Source: Primula veris (Eukaryota; Streptophyta; Magnoliopsida; Ericales; Primulaceae). Taken from it: a stretch of 64,000 nucleotides of DNA. A program made the translations under genes and the position numbers. The DNA is taken from the NCBI GenBank assembly GCA_963682055.1, contig OY821750.1:16432501-16496500 (forward strand), read 5' to 3'. Below, one piece after another: positions 35,523 to 48,975 of the stretch. Each line of letters opens with the position of its first letter. Position 1 is the first letter of the stretch. Below the pieces are notes generated by a model that had not been told where the DNA came from, ran no database searches, and saw nothing but the letters and a program-made list of their open reading frames with translations.

Positions 35523-35692
35523 TAGTAGACGGGTTTAACCGACTTTTTTGGTTGTCGACATTTTATTTATATTTGTATGGTTTAGGGTTTAGGGTTTTGG
35601 TTTTAGGGTTTAGGGTTTCAGGTTCAGGGTTTAGGTAATGTTCTTGAATATGTAGGGAATATTCCTCATTTTTTTCTTCGATTTATGGCCAA
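35523..35692 (+). repeat. B monomer directly after a B monomer (register break)
   Basis: B8 at 35353-35522 is followed by B7 (TTGTCGAC, CAGGTTCAGGG) instead of the expected A2. An A monomer was lost or a crossover paired monomers 170 bp out of dimer phase. The same joint lies at 37724, carried by the 2,201-bp duplication. Confidence 0.88.
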
Positions 35693-36374
35693 TAGTAGAC
35701 GGGTTTAACCGACTTTTTTGGTTTTTGACATTTTATTTATATTTGTATGGTTTAGGGTTTAGGGTTTTGGTTTTAGGGCTTAGGGTTTTACGTTTAGTGT
35801 TTAGGTAATGTTCCTCCATATGTAGGGAATATTCCTTATTTTTTTTCTTGGATTTATGGCCAATAGTAGACGGGTTTAACCGACTTTTTTGGTTGTCGAC
35901 ATTTTATTTATATTTGTATGGTTTAGGGTTTAGGGTTTTGGTTTTAGGGTTTAGGGTTTCAGGTTCAGGGTTTAGGTAATGTTCTTGAATATGTAGGGAA
36001 TATTCCTCATTTTTTTCTTCGATTTATGGCCAATAGTAGACGGGTTTAACCGACTTTTTTGGTTTTTGACATTTTATTTATATTTGTATGGTTTAGGGTT
36101 TAGGGTTTTGGTTTTAGGGCTTAGGGTTTTACGTTTAGTGTTTAGGTAATGTTCCTCCATATGTAGGGAATATTCCTCATTTTTTTTCTTGGATTTATGG
36201 CCAATAGTAGACGGGTTTAACCGACTTTTTTGGTTGTCGACATTTTATTTATATTTGTATGGTTTAGGGTTTAGGGTTTTGGTTTTAGGGTTTAGGTTTT
36301 TAGGTTTAGGGTTTAGGTAATGTTCTTGAATATGTAGGGAATATTCCTCATTTTTTTCTTGGATTTATGGCCAA

Positions 36375-38575
36375 TAGTAGACGGGTTTAACCGACTTTTT
36401 TGGTTTTTGACATTTTATTTATATTTGTATGGTTTAGGGTTTAGGGTTTTGGTTTTAGGGCTTAGGGTTTTAGGTTTAGGGTTTAGGTAATGTTCTTCCA
36501 TATGTAGGGAATATTCCTCATTTTTTTTCTTGGATTTATGACCAATAGTAGACGGGTTTAACCGACTTTTTTGGTTGTCGACATTTTATTTATATTTGTA
36601 TGGTTTAGGGTATAGGGTTTTGGTTTTAGGGTTTAGGGTTTTAGGTTTAGGGTTTAGGTAATGTTCTTGAATATGTAGGGAATATTCCTCATTTTTTTCT
36701 TGGATTTATGGCCAATAGTAGACGGGTTTAACCGACTTTTTTGTTTTCGACATTTTATTTATATTTTTATGGTTTAGGGTTTAGGGTTTTGGTTTTAGGT
36801 TTAGGGTTTAGGTAAATGTTCTTCCATATGTAGGGAATATTCCTCATTTTTTTTCTTGGATTTATGGCCAATAGTAGACGGGTTTAACCGACTTTTTTGG
36901 TTGTCGACATTTTATTTATATTTGTATGGTTTAGGGTTTAGGGTTTTGGTTTTAGGGTTTAGGGTTTCAGGTTTAGGGTTTAGGTAATGGTCTTGAATAT
37001 GTAGGGAATATTCCTCATTTTTTTCTTTGATTTATGGCCAATACTAGACGGGTTTAACCGACTTTTTTGGTTTTTGACATTTTATTTATATTTGTATGGT
37101 TTAGGGTTTAGGGTTTTGGTTTTAGGGCTTAGGGTTTTAGGTTTAGGGTTTAGGTAATGTTCTTCCATATGTAGGGAATATTCCTCATTTTTTTTCTTGG
37201 ATTTATGGCCAATAGTAGACGGGTTTAACCGACTTTTTTGGTTGTCGACATTTTATTTATATTTGTATGGTTTAGGGTTTAGGGTTTTGGTTTTAGGGTT
37301 TAGGGTTTTAGGTTGAGGGTTTAGGTAATATTCTTGAATATGTAGGGAATATTCCTCATTTTTTTCTTTGATTTACGGCCAATAGTAGACGGGTTTAACC
37401 GACGTTTTTGGTTTTTGACATTTTATTTATATTTGTATGGTTTAGGGTTTAGGGTTTTGGTTTTAGGGCTTAGGGTTTTAGGTTTAGGGTTTAGGTAATG
37501 TTCTTCCATATGTAGGGAATATTCCTCATTTTTTTTGTTGGATTTATGGCCAATAGTAGACGGGTTTAACCGACTTTTTTGGTTGTCGACATTTTATTTA
37601 TATTTGTATGGTTTAGGGTTTAGGGTTTTGGTTTTAGGGTTTAGGGTTTTAGGTTTAGGGTTTAGGTAATGTTCTTGAATATGTAGGGAATATTCCTCAT
37701 TTTTTTCTTGGATTTATGGCCAATAGTAGACGGGTTTAACCGACTTTTTTGGTTGTCGACATTTTATTTATATTTGTATGGTTTAGGGTTTAGGGTTTTG
37801 GTTTTAGGGTTTAGGGTTTCAGGTTCAGGGTTTAGGTAATGTTCTTGAATATGTAGGGAATATTCCTCATTTTTTTCTTCGATTTATGGCCAATAGTAGA
37901 CGGGTTTAACCGACTTTTTTGGTTTTTGACATTTTATTTATATTTGTATGGTTTAGGGTTTAGGGTTTTGGTTTTAGGGCTTAGGGTTTTACGTTTAGTG
38001 TTTAGGTAATGTTCCTCCATATGTAGGGAATATTCCTTATTTTTTTTCTTGGATTTATGGCCAATAGTAGACGGGTTTAACCGACTTTTTTGGTTGTCGA
38101 CATTTTATTTATATTTGTATGGTTTAGGGTTTAGGGTTTTGGTTTTAGGGTTTAGGGTTTCAGGTTCAGGGTTTAGGTAATGTTCTTGAATATGTAGGGA
38201 ATATTCCTCATTTTTTTCTTCGATTTATGGCCAATAGTAGACGGGTTTAACCGACTTTTTTGGTTTTTGACATTTTATTTATATTTGTATGGTTTAGGGT
38301 TTAGGGTTTTGGTTTTAGGGCTTAGGGTTTTACGTTTAGTGTTTAGGTAATGTTCCTCCATATGTAGGGAATATTCCTCATTTTTTTTCTTGGATTTATG
38401 GCCAATAGTAGACGGGTTTAACCGACTTTTTTGGTTGTCGACATTTTATTTATATTTGTATGGTTTAGGGTTTAGGGTTTTGGTTTTAGGGTTTAGGGTT
38501 TTAGGTTTAGGGTTTAGGTAATGTTCTTGAATATGTAGGGAATATTCCTCATTTTTTTCTTGGATTTATGGCCAA
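36375..38575 (+). repeat. 2,201-bp thirteen-monomer HOR, copy 2
   Basis: Same order as 34174-36374, with A2-delta at 36716 and TTTGTTGG at 37537. Its first monomer is a hybrid: GACTTTTTTGG at the start, where copy 1 has GACGTTTTTGG, but the A1 ending ATGACCAA. This hybrid is the duplication breakpoint. The last B8 lacks copy 1's AGGTTTTTAGG change. Confidence 0.88.
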
Positions 38576-39428
38576 TAGTAGACGGGTTTAACCGACTTTT
38601 TTGTTTTCGACATTTTATTTATATTTTTATGGTTTAGGGTTTAGGGTTTTGGTTTTAGGGCTTAGGGTTTTAGGTTTAGGGTTTAGGTAAATGTTCTTCC
38701 ATATGTAGGGAATATTCCTCATTTTTTTTCTTGGATTTATGGCCAATAGTAGACGGGTTTAACCGACTTTTTTGGTTGTCGACATTTTATTTATATTTGT
38801 ATGGTTTAGGGTTTAGGGTTTTGGTTTTAGGGTTTAGGGTTTCAGGTTCAGGGTTTAGGTAATGTTCTTGAATATGTAGGGAATATTCCTCATTTTTTTC
38901 TTCGATTTATGGCCAATAGTAGACGGGTTTAACCGACTTTTTTGGTTTTTGACATTTTATTTATATTTGTATGGTTTAGGGTTTAGGGTTTTGGTTTTAG
39001 GGCTTAGGGTTTTACGTTTAGTGTTTAGGTAATGTTCCTCCATATGTAGGGAATATTCCTCATTTTTTTTCTTGGATTTATGGCCAATAGTAGACGGGTT
39101 TAACCGACTTTTTTGGTTGTCGACATTTTATTTATATTTGTATGGTTTAGGGTTTAGGGTTTTGGTTTTAGGGTTTAGGGTTTTAGGTTTAAGGTTTAGG
39201 TAATGTTCTTGAATATGTAGGGAATATTCCTCATTTTTTTCTTGGATTTATGGCCAATAGTAGACGGGTTTAACCGACTTTTTTGTTTTCGACATTTTAT
39301 TTATATTTTTATGGTTTAGGGTTTAGGGTTTTGGTTTTAGGGCTTAGGGTTTTAGGTTTAGGGTTTAGGTAAATGTTCTTCCATATGTAGGGAATATTCC
39401 TCATTTTTTTTCTTGGATTTATGGCCAA
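38576..39428 (+). repeat. A2 plus one 682-bp tetramer
   Basis: A2 (38576), then B7-A5-B8-A2 (38747-39428). Tetramer phase continues directly into the first 10.4-kb unit, so its left boundary is set by comparison with the second unit, not by a visible break. B8 has a private TTTAAGGTTTAGG near 39190. Confidence 0.78.
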
Positions 39429-40962
39429 TAGTAGACGGGTTTAACCGACTTTTTTGGTTGTCGACATTTTATTTATATTTGTATGGTTTAGGGTTTAGGG
39501 TTTTGGTTTTAGGGTTTAGGGTTTCAGGTTCAGGGTTTAGGTAATGTTCTTGAATATGTAGGGAATATTCCTCATTTTTTTCTTCGATTTATGGCCAATA
39601 GTAGACGGGTTTAACCGACTTTTTTGGTTTTTGACATTTTATTTATATTTGTATGGTTTAGGGTTTAGGGTTTTGGTTTTAGGGCTTAGGGTTTTACGTT
39701 TAGTGTTTAGGTAATGTTCCTCCATATGTAGGGAATATTCCTCATTTTTTTTCTTGGATTTATGGCCAATAGTAGACGGGTTTAACCGACTTTTTTGGTT
39801 GTCGACATTTTATTTATATTTGTATGGTTTAGGGTTTAGGGTTTTGGTTTTAGGGTTTAGGGTTTTAGGTTTAGGGTTTAGGTAATGTTCTTGAATATGT
39901 AGGGAATATTCCTCATTTTTTTCTTGGATTTATGGCCAATAGTAGACGGGTTTAACCGACTTTTTTGTTTTCGACATTTTATTTATATTTTTATGGTTTA
40001 GGGTTTAGGGTTTTGGTTTTAGGGCTTAGGGTTTTAGGTTTAGGGTTTAGGTAAATGTTCTTCCATATGTAGGGAATATTCCTCATTTTTTTTCTTGGAT
40101 TTATGGCCAATAGTAGACGGGTTTAACCGACTTTTTTGGTTGTCGACATTTTATTTATATTTGTATGGTTTAGGGTTTAGGGTTTTGGTTTTAGGGTTTA
40201 GGGTTTCAGGTTCAGGGTTTAGGTAATGTTCTTGAAAATGTAGGGAATATTCCTCATTTTTTTCTTCGATTTATGGCCAATAGTAGACGGGTTTAACCGA
40301 CTTTTTTGGTTTTTGACATTTTATTTATATTTGTATGGTTTAGGGTTTAGGGTTTTGGTTTTAGGGCTTAGGGTTTTACGTTTAGTGTTTAGGTAATGTT
40401 CCTCCATATGTAGGGAATATTCCTCATTTTTTTTCTTGGATTTATGGCCAATAGTAGACGGGTTTAACCGACTTTTTTGGTTGTCGACATTTTATTTATA
40501 TTTGTATGGTTTAGGGTTTAGGGTTTTGGTTTTAGGGTTTAGGGTTTTAGGTTTAGGGTTTAGGTAATGTTCTTGAATATGTAGGGAATATTCCTCATTT
40601 TTTTCTTGGATTTATGGCCAATAGTAGACGGGTTTAACCGACTTTTTTGTTTTCGATATTTTATTTATATTTTTATGGTTTAGGGTTTAGGGTTTTGGTT
40701 TTAGGGCTTAGGGTTTTAGGTTTAGGGTTTAGGTAAATGTTCTTCCATATGTAGGGAATATTCCTCATTTTTTTTCTTGGATTTATGGCCAATAGTAGAC
40801 GGGTTTAACCGACTTTTTTGGTTGTCGACATTTTATTTATATTTGTATGGTTTATGGTTTAGGGTTTTGGTTTTAGGGTTTAGGGTTTTAGGTTGAGGGT
40901 TTAGGTAATGTTCTTGAATATGTAGGGAATATTCCTCATTTTTTTCTTTGATTTATGGCCAA

Positions 40963-43900
40963 TAGTAGACGGGTTTAACCGACGTTTTTGGTTTTTGACA
41001 TTTTATTTATATTTGTATGGTTTAGGGTTTAGGGTTTTGGTTTTAGGGCTTAGGGTTTTAGGTTTAGGGTTTAGGTAATGTTCTTCCATATGTAGGGAAT
41101 ATTCCTCATTTTTTTTCTTGGATTTATGACCAATAGTAGACGGGTTTAACCGACTTTTTTGGTTGTCGACATTTTATTTATATTTGTATGGTTTAGGGTA
41201 TAGGGTTTTGGTTTTAGGGTTTAGGGTTTTAGGTTTAGGGTTTAGGTAATGTTCTTGAATATGTAGGGAATATTCCTCATTTTTTTCTTGGATTTATGGC
41301 CAATAGTAGACGGGTTTAACCGACTTTTTTGTTTTCGACATTTTATTTATATTTTTATGGTTTAGGGTTTAGGGTTTTGGTTTTAGGTTTAGGGTTTAGG
41401 TAAATGTTCTTCCATATGTAGGGAATATTCCTCATTTTTTTTCTTGGATTTATGACCAATAGTAGACGGGTTTAACCGACTTTTTTGGTTGTCGACATTT
41501 TATTTATATTTGTATGGTTTAGGGTTTAGGGTTTTGGTTTTAGGGTTTAGGGTTTCAGGTTTAGGGTTTAGGTAATGGTCTTGAATATGTAGGGAATATT
41601 CCTCATTTTTTTCTTTGATTTATGGCCAATACTAGACGGGTTTAACCGACTTTTTTGGTTTTTGACATTTTATTTATATTTGTATGGTTTAGGGTTTAGG
41701 GTTTTGGTTTTAGGGATTAGGGTTTTAGGTTTAGGGTTTAGGTAATGTTCTTCCATATGTAGGGAATATTCCTCATTTTTTTTCTTGGATTTATGGCCAA
41801 TAGTAGACGGGTTTAACCGACTTTTTTGGTTGTCGACATTTTATTTATATTTGTATGGTTTAGGGTTTAGGGTTTTGGTTTTAGGGTTTAGGGTTTTAGG
41901 TTGAGGGTTTAGGTAATATTCTTGAATATGTAGGGAATATTCCTCATTTTTTTCTTTGATTTACGGCCAATAGTAGACGGGTTTAACCGACGTTTTTGGT
42001 TTTTGACATTTTATTTATATTTGTATGGTTTAGGGTTTAGGGTTTTGGTTTTAGGGCTTAGGGTTTTAGGTTTAGGGTTTAGGTAATGTTCTTCCATATG
42101 TAGGGAATATTCCTCATTTTTTTTGTTGGATTTATGGCCAATAGTAGACGGGTTTAACCGACTTTTTTGGTTGTCGACATTTTATTTATATTTGTATGGT
42201 TTAGGGTTTAGGGTTTTGGTTTTAGGGTTTAGGGTTTTAGGTTTAGGGTTTAGGTAATGTTCTTGAATATGTAGGGAATATTCCTCATTTTTTTCTTGGA
42301 TTTATGGCCAATAGTAGACGGGTTTAACCGACTTTTTTGTTTTCGACATTTTATTTATATTTTTATGGTTTAGGGTTTAGGGTCTTGGTTTTAGGGCTTA
42401 GGGTTTTAGGTTTAGGGTTTAGGTAAATGTTCTTCCATATGTAGGGAATATTCCTCATTTTTTTTCTTGGATTTATGGCCAATAGTAGACGGGTTTAACC
42501 GACTTTTTTGGTTGTCGACATTTTATTTATATTTGTATGGTTTAGGGTTTAGGGTTTTGGTTTTAGGGTTTAGGGTTTCAGGTTCAGGGTTTAGGTAATG
42601 TTCTTGAATATGTAGGGAATATTCCTCATTTTTTTCTTCGATTTATGGCCAATAGTAGACGGGTTTAACCGACTTTTTTGGTTTTTGACATTTTATTTAT
42701 ATTTGTATGGTTTAGGGTTTAGGGTTTTGGTTTTAGGGCTTAGGGTTTTACGTTTAGTGTTTAGGTAATGTTCCTCCATATGTAGGGAATATTCCTCATT
42801 TTTTTTCTTGGATTTATGGCCAATAGTAGACGGGTTTAACCGACTTTTTTGGTTGTCGACATTTTATTTATATTTGTATGGTTTAGGGTTTAGGGTTTTG
42901 GTTTTAGGGTTTAGGGTTTTAGGTTTAGGGTTTAGGTAATGTTCTTGAATATGTAGGGAATATTCCTCATTTTTTTCTTGGATTTATGGCCAATAGTAGA
43001 CGGGTTTAACCGACTTTTTTGTTTTCGACATTTTATTTATATTTTTATGGTTTAGGGTTTAGGGTTTTGGTTTTAGGGCTTAGGGTTTTAGGTTTAGGGT
43101 TTAGGTAAATGTTCTTCCATATGTAGGGAATATTCCTCATTTTTTTTCTTGGATTTATGGCCAATAGTAGACGGGTTTAACCGACTTTTTTGGTTGTCGA
43201 CATTTTATTTATATTTGTATGGTTTAGGGTTTAGGGTTTTGGTTTTAGGGTTTAGGGTTTCAGGTTCAGGGTTTAGGTAATGTTCTTGAATATGTAGGGA
43301 ATATTCCTCATTTTTTTCTTCGATTTATGGCCAATAGTAGACGGGTTTAACCGACTTTTTTGGTTTTTGACATTTTATTTATATTTGTATGGTTTAGGGT
43401 TTAGGGTTTTGGTTTTAGGGCTTAGGGTTTTACGTTTAGTGTTTAGGTAATGTTCCTCCATATGTAGGGAATATTCCTCATTTTTTTTCTTGGATTTATG
43501 GCCAATAGTAGACGGGTTTAACCGACTTTTTTGGTTGTCGACATTTTATTTATATTTGTATGGTTTAGGGTTTAGGGTTTTGGTTTTAGGGTTTAGGGTT
43601 TTAGGTTTAGGGTTTAGGTAATGTTCTTGAATATGTAGGGAATATTCCTCATTTTTTTCTTGGATTTATGGCCAATAGTAGACGGGTTTAACCGACTTTT
43701 TTGTTTTCGACATTTTATTTATATTTTTATGGTTTAGGGTTTAGGGTTTTGGTTTTAGGGCTTAGGGTTTTAGGTTTAGGGTTTAGGTAAATGTTCTTCC
43801 ATATGTAGGGAATATTCCTCATTTTTTTTCTTGGATTTATGGCCAATAGTAGACGGGTTTAACCGACTTTTTTGGTTGTCGACATTTTATTTATATTTGT

Positions 43901-45728
43901 ATGGTTTAGGGTTTAGGGTTTTGGTTTTAGGGTTTAGGGTTTCAGGTTCAGGGTTTAGGTAATGTTCTTGAAAATGTAGGGAATATTCCTCATTTTTTTC
44001 TTCGATTTATGGCCAATAGTAGACGGGTTTAACCGACTTTTTTGGTTTTTGACATTTTATTTATATTTGTATGGTTTAGGGTTTAGGGTTTTGGTTTTAG
44101 GGCTTAGGGTTTTACGTTTAGTGTTTAGGTAATGTTCCTCCATATGTAGGGAATATTCCTCATTTTTTTTCTTGGATTTATGGCCAATAGTAGACGGGTT
44201 TAACCGACTTTTTTGGTTGTCGACATTTTATTTATATTTGTATGGTTTAGGGTTTAGGGTTTTGGTTTTAGGGTTTAGGGTTTTAGGTTTAGGGTTTAGG
44301 TAATGTTCTTGAATATGTAGGGAATATTCCTCATTTTTTTCTTGGATTTATGGCCAATAGTAGACGGGTTTAACCGACTTTTTTGTTTTCGATATTTTAT
44401 TTATATTTTTATGGTTTAGGGTTTAGGGTTTTGGTTTTAGGGCTTAGGGTTTTAGGTTTAGGGTTTAGGTAAATGTTCTTCCATATGTAGGGAATATTCC
44501 TCATTTTTTTTCTTGGATTTATGGCCAATAGTAGACGGGTTTAACCGACTTTTTTGGTTGTCGACATTTTATTTATATTTGTATGGTTTATGGTTTAGGG
44601 TTTTGGTTTTAGGGTTTAGGGTTTCAGGTTGAGGGTTTAGGTAATGTTCTTGAATATGTAGGGAATATTCCTCATTTTTTTCTTTGATTTATGGCCAATA
44701 GTAGACGGGTTTAACCGACGTTTTTGGTTTTTGACATTTTATTTATATTTGTATGGTTTAGGGTTTAGGGTTTTGGTTTTAGGGCTTAGGGTTTTACGTT
44801 TAGTATTTAGGTAATGTTCCTCCATATGTAGGGAATATTCCTCATTTTTTTTCTTGGATTTATGGCCAATAGTAGACGGGTTTAACCGACTTTTTTGGTT
44901 GTCGACATTTTATTTATATTTGTATGGTTTAGGGTTTAGGGTTTTGGTTTTAGGGTTTAGGGTTTTAGGTTTAGGGTTTAGGTAATGTTCTTGAATATGT
45001 AGGGAATATTCCTCATTTTTTTCTTCGATTTATGGCCAATAGTAGACGGGTTTAACCGACTTTTTTGGTTTTCGACATTTTATTTATATTTGTATGGTTT
45101 AGGGTTTAGGGTTTAGGGTTTTGGTTTTAGGGCTTAGGGTTTTAGGTTTAGGGTTTAGGTAATGTTCTTCCATATGTAGGGAATATTCCTTTTTTTTTTC
45201 TTGGATTTATGGCCAATAGTAGACGGGTTTAACCGACTTTTTTGGTTGTCGACATTTTATTTATATTTGTATGGTTTAGGGTTTAGGGTTTTGGTTTTAG
45301 GGTTTAGGGTTTCAGGTTTAGGGTTTAGGTAATGGTCTTGAATATGTAGGGAATATTCCTCATTTTTTTCTTTGATTTATGGCCAATACTAGACGGGTTT
45401 AACCGACTTTTTTGGTTTTTGACATTTTATTTATATTTGTATGGTTTAGGGTTTAGGGTTTTGGTTTTAGGGCTTAGGGTTTTAGGTTTAGGGTTTAGGT
45501 AATGTTCTTCCATATGTAGGGAATATTCCTCATTTTTTTTCTTGGATTTATGGCCAATAGTAGACGGGTTTAACCGACTTTTTTGGTTGTCGACATTTTA
45601 TTTATATTTGTATGGTTTAGGGTTTAGGGTTTTGGTTTTAGGGTTTAGGGTTTTAGGTTGAGGGTTTAGGTAATGTTCTTGAATATGTAGGGAATATTCC
45701 TCATTTTTTTTCTTTGATTTATGGCCAA
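40963..45728 (+). repeat. 4.8-kb 28-monomer sub-unit, copy 1
   Basis: A1, B1, A2-delta, B2, A3, B6, A1g, B8, A2x, three B7-A5-B8-A2 tetramers (42483-44528), B9, A1c, B10, A4, B2, A3, B3. The series restarts with A1 at 45729. After the indels at 41304 and 46241, all marks lie at an offset of 4,788 bp (42125 to 46913, 43970 to 48758). Confidence 0.85.
45040..45216 (+). repeat. A4 monomer (177 bp, three TTTAGGG units)
   Basis: Representative of the 20 A4 copies (starts 1365, 2054, 2742, 4454, 6166, 7878, 9914, 11966, 16404, 17091, 19144, 20856, 21886, 27689, 45040, 49146, 55440, 59539, 62082, 63602). Marks are TTTTCGAC, a 7-bp extra TTTAGGG, and CCTTTTTTTTTC or CCTTATTTT instead of CCTCATTTT. 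None lies between 27866 and 45040, a region filled by A2/A5 tetramers. Confidence 0.87.
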
Positions 45729-48700
45729 TAGTAGACGGGTTTAACCGACGTTTTTGGTTTTTGACATTTTATTTATATTTGTATGGTTTAGGGTTTAGGG
45801 TTTTGGTTTTAGGGCTTAGGGTTTTAGGTTTAGGGTTTAGGTAATGTTCTTCCATATGTAGGGAATATTCCTCATTTTTTTTCTTGGATTTATGACCAAT
45901 AGTAGACGGGTTTAACCGACTTTTTTGGTTGTCGACATTTTATTTATATTTGTATGGTTTAGGGTATAGGGTTTTGGTTTTAGGGTTTAGGGTTTTAGGT
46001 TTAGGGTTTAGGTAATGTTCTTGAATATGTAGGGAATATTCCTCATTTTTTTCTTGGATTTATGGCCAATAGTAGACGGGTTTAACCGACTTTTTTGTTT
46101 TCGACATTTTATTTATATTTTTATGGTTTAGGGTTTAGGGTTTTGGTTTTAGGGCTTAGGGTTTTAGGTTTAGGGTTTAGGTAAATGTTCTTCCATATGT
46201 AGGGAATATTCCTCATTTTTTTTCTTGGATTTATGGCCAATAGTAGACGGGTTTAACCGACTTTTTTGGTTGTCGACATTTTATTTATATTTGTATGGTT
46301 TAGGGTTTAGGGTTTAGGGTTTTGGTTTTAGGGTTTAGGGTTTCAGGTTTAGGGTTTAGGTAATGGTCTTGAATATGTAGGGAATATTCCTCATTTTTTT
46401 CTTTGATTTATGGCCAATACTAGACGGGTTTAACCGACTTTTTTGGTTTTTGACATTTTATTTATATTTGTATGGTTTAGGGTTTAGGGTTTTGGTTTTA
46501 GGGCTTAGGGTTTTAGGTTTAGGGTTTAGGTAATGTTCTTCCATATGTAGGGAATATTCCTCATTTTTTTTCTTGGATTTATGGCCAATAGTAGACGGGT
46601 TTAACCGACTTTTTTGGTTGTCGACATTTTATTTATATTTGTATGGTTTAGGGTTTAGGGTTTTGGTTTTAGGGTTTAGGGTTTTAGGTTGAGGGTTTAG
46701 GTAATATTCTTGAATATGTAGGGAATATTCCTCATTTTTTTCTTTGATTTACGGCCAATAGTAGACGGGTTTAACCGACGTTTTTGGTTTTTGACATTTT
46801 ATTTATATTTGTATGGTTTAGGGTTTAGGGTTTTGGTTTTAGGGCTTAGGGTTTTAGGTTTAGGGTTTAGGTAATGTTCTTCCATATGTAGGGAATATTC
46901 CTCATTTTTTTTGTTGGATTTATGGCCAATAGTAGACGGGTTTAACCGACTTTTTTGGTTGTCGACATTTTATTTATATTTGTATGGTTTAGGGTTTAGG
47001 GTTTTGGTTTTAGGGTTTAGGGTTTTAGGTTTAGGGTTTAGGTAATGTTCTTGAATATGTAGGGAATATTCCTCATTTTTTTCTTGGATTTATGGCCAAT
47101 AGTAGACGGGTTTAACCGACTTTTTTGTTTTCGACATTTTATTTATATTTTTATGGTTTAGGGTTTAGGGTCTTGGTTTTAGGGCTTAGGGTTTTAGGTT
47201 TAGGGTTTAGGTAAATGTTCTTCCATATGTAGGGAATATTCCTCATTTTTTTTCTTGGATTTATGGCCAATAGTAGACGGGTTTAACCGACTTTTTTGGT
47301 TGTCGACATTTTATTTATATTTGTATGGTTTAGGGTTTAGGGTTTTGGTTTTAGGGTTTAGGGTTTCAGGTTCAGGGTTTAGGTAATGTTCTTGAATATG
47401 TAGGGAATATTCCTCATTTTTTTCTTCGATTTATGGCCAATAGTAGACGGGTTTAACCGACTTTTTTGGTTTTTGACATTTTATTTATATTTGTATGGTT
47501 TAGGGTTTAGGGTTTTGGTTTTAGGGCTTAGGGTTTTACGTTTAGTGTTTAGGTAATGTTCCTCCATATGTAGGGAATATTCCTCATTTTTTTTCTTGGA
47601 TTTATGGCCAATAGTAGACGGGTTTAACCGACTTTTTTGGTTGTCGACATTTTATTTATATTTGTATGGTTTAGGGTTTAGGGTTTTGGTTTTAGGGTTT
47701 AGGGTTTTAGGTTTAGGGTTTAGGTAATGTTCTTGAATATGTAGGGAATATTCCTCATTTTTTTCTTGGATTTATGGCCAATAGTAGACGGGTTTAACCG
47801 ACTTTTTTGTTTTCGACATTTTATTTATATTTTTATGGTTTAGGGTTTAGGGTTTTGGTTTTAGGGCTTAGGGTTTTAGGTTTAGGGTTTAGGTAAATGT
47901 TCTTCCATATGTAGGGAATATTCCTCATTTTTTTTCTTGGATTTATGGCCAATAGTAGACGGGTTTAACCGACTTTTTTGGTTGTCGACATTTTATTTAT
48001 ATTTGTATGGTTTAGGGTTTAGGGTTTTGGTTTTAGGGTTTAGGGTTTCAGGTTCAGGGTTTAGGTAATGTTCTTGAATATGTAGGGAATATTCCTCATT
48101 TTTTTCTTCGATTTATGGCCAATAGTAGACGGGTTTAACCGACTTTTTTGGTTTTTGACATTTTATTTATATTTGTATGGTTTAGGGTTTAGGGTTTTGG
48201 TTTTAGGGCTTAGGGTTTTACGTTTAGTGTTTAGGTAATGTTCCTCCATATGTAGGGAATATTCCTCATTTTTTTTCTTGGATTTATGGCCAATAGTAGA
48301 CGGGTTTAACCGACTTTTTTGGTTGTCGACATTTTATTTATATTTGTATGGTTTAGGGTTTAGGGTTTTGGTTTTAGGGTTTAGGGTTTTAGGTTTAGGG
48401 TTTAGGTAATGTTCTTGAATATGTAGGGAATATTCCTCATTTTTTTCTTGGATTTATGGCCAATAGTAGACGGGTTTAACCGACTTTTTTGTTTTCGACA
48501 TTTTATTTATATTTTTATGGTTTAGGGTTTAGGGTTTTGGTTTTAGGGCTTAGGGTTTTAGGTTTAGGGTTTAGGTAAATGTTCTTCCATATGTAGGGAA
48601 TATTCCTCATTTTTTTTCTTGGATTTATGGCCAATAGTAGACGGGTTTAACCGACTTTTTTGGTTGTCGACATTTTATTTATATTTGTATGGTTTAGGGT

Positions 48701-48975
48701 TTAGGGTTTTGGTTTTAGGGTTTAGGGTTTCAGGTTCAGGGTTTAGGTAATGTTCTTGAAAATGTAGGGAATATTCCTCATTTTTTTCTTCGATTTATGG
48801 CCAATAGTAGACGGGTTTAACCGACTTTTTTGGTTTTTGACATTTTATTTATATTTGTATGGTTTAGGGTTTAGGGTTTTGGTTTTAGGGCTTAGGGTTT
48901 TACGTTTAGTGTTTAGGTAATGTTCCTCCATATGTAGGGAATATTCCTCATTTTTTTTCTTGGATTTATGGCCAA
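45729..48975 (+). repeat. 4.8-kb sub-unit, partial copy 2 (19 monomers)
   Basis: A1 through the A5 after the GAAAATG-marked B7. It then departs from copy 1: B10' (48976), A4 (49146), B2-delta, B2, A3 close the 10.4-kb unit. It includes a B2 with three TTTAGGG units at 46241-46417. Confidence 0.84.
46241..46417 (+). repeat. B2 monomer with extra TTTAGGG (177 bp)
   Basis: Three tandem TTTAGGG units where B monomers normally have two. The matching copy 10.4 kb on (near 56700) has two, so the gain happened in this copy after the duplication, or was lost from the other. Confidence 0.87.

Larger units (their letters stand above)
34174..36374 (+). repeat. 2,201-bp thirteen-monomer HOR, copy 1
   Basis: A1, B1, A2-delta, B2, A3, B6, A1g, B8, B7, A5, B7, A5, B8. 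The odd monomer number comes from a B8-B7 junction at 35523, which breaks the A-B alternation. The last B8 has a private AGGTTTTTAGG near 36296. Confidence 0.88.
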
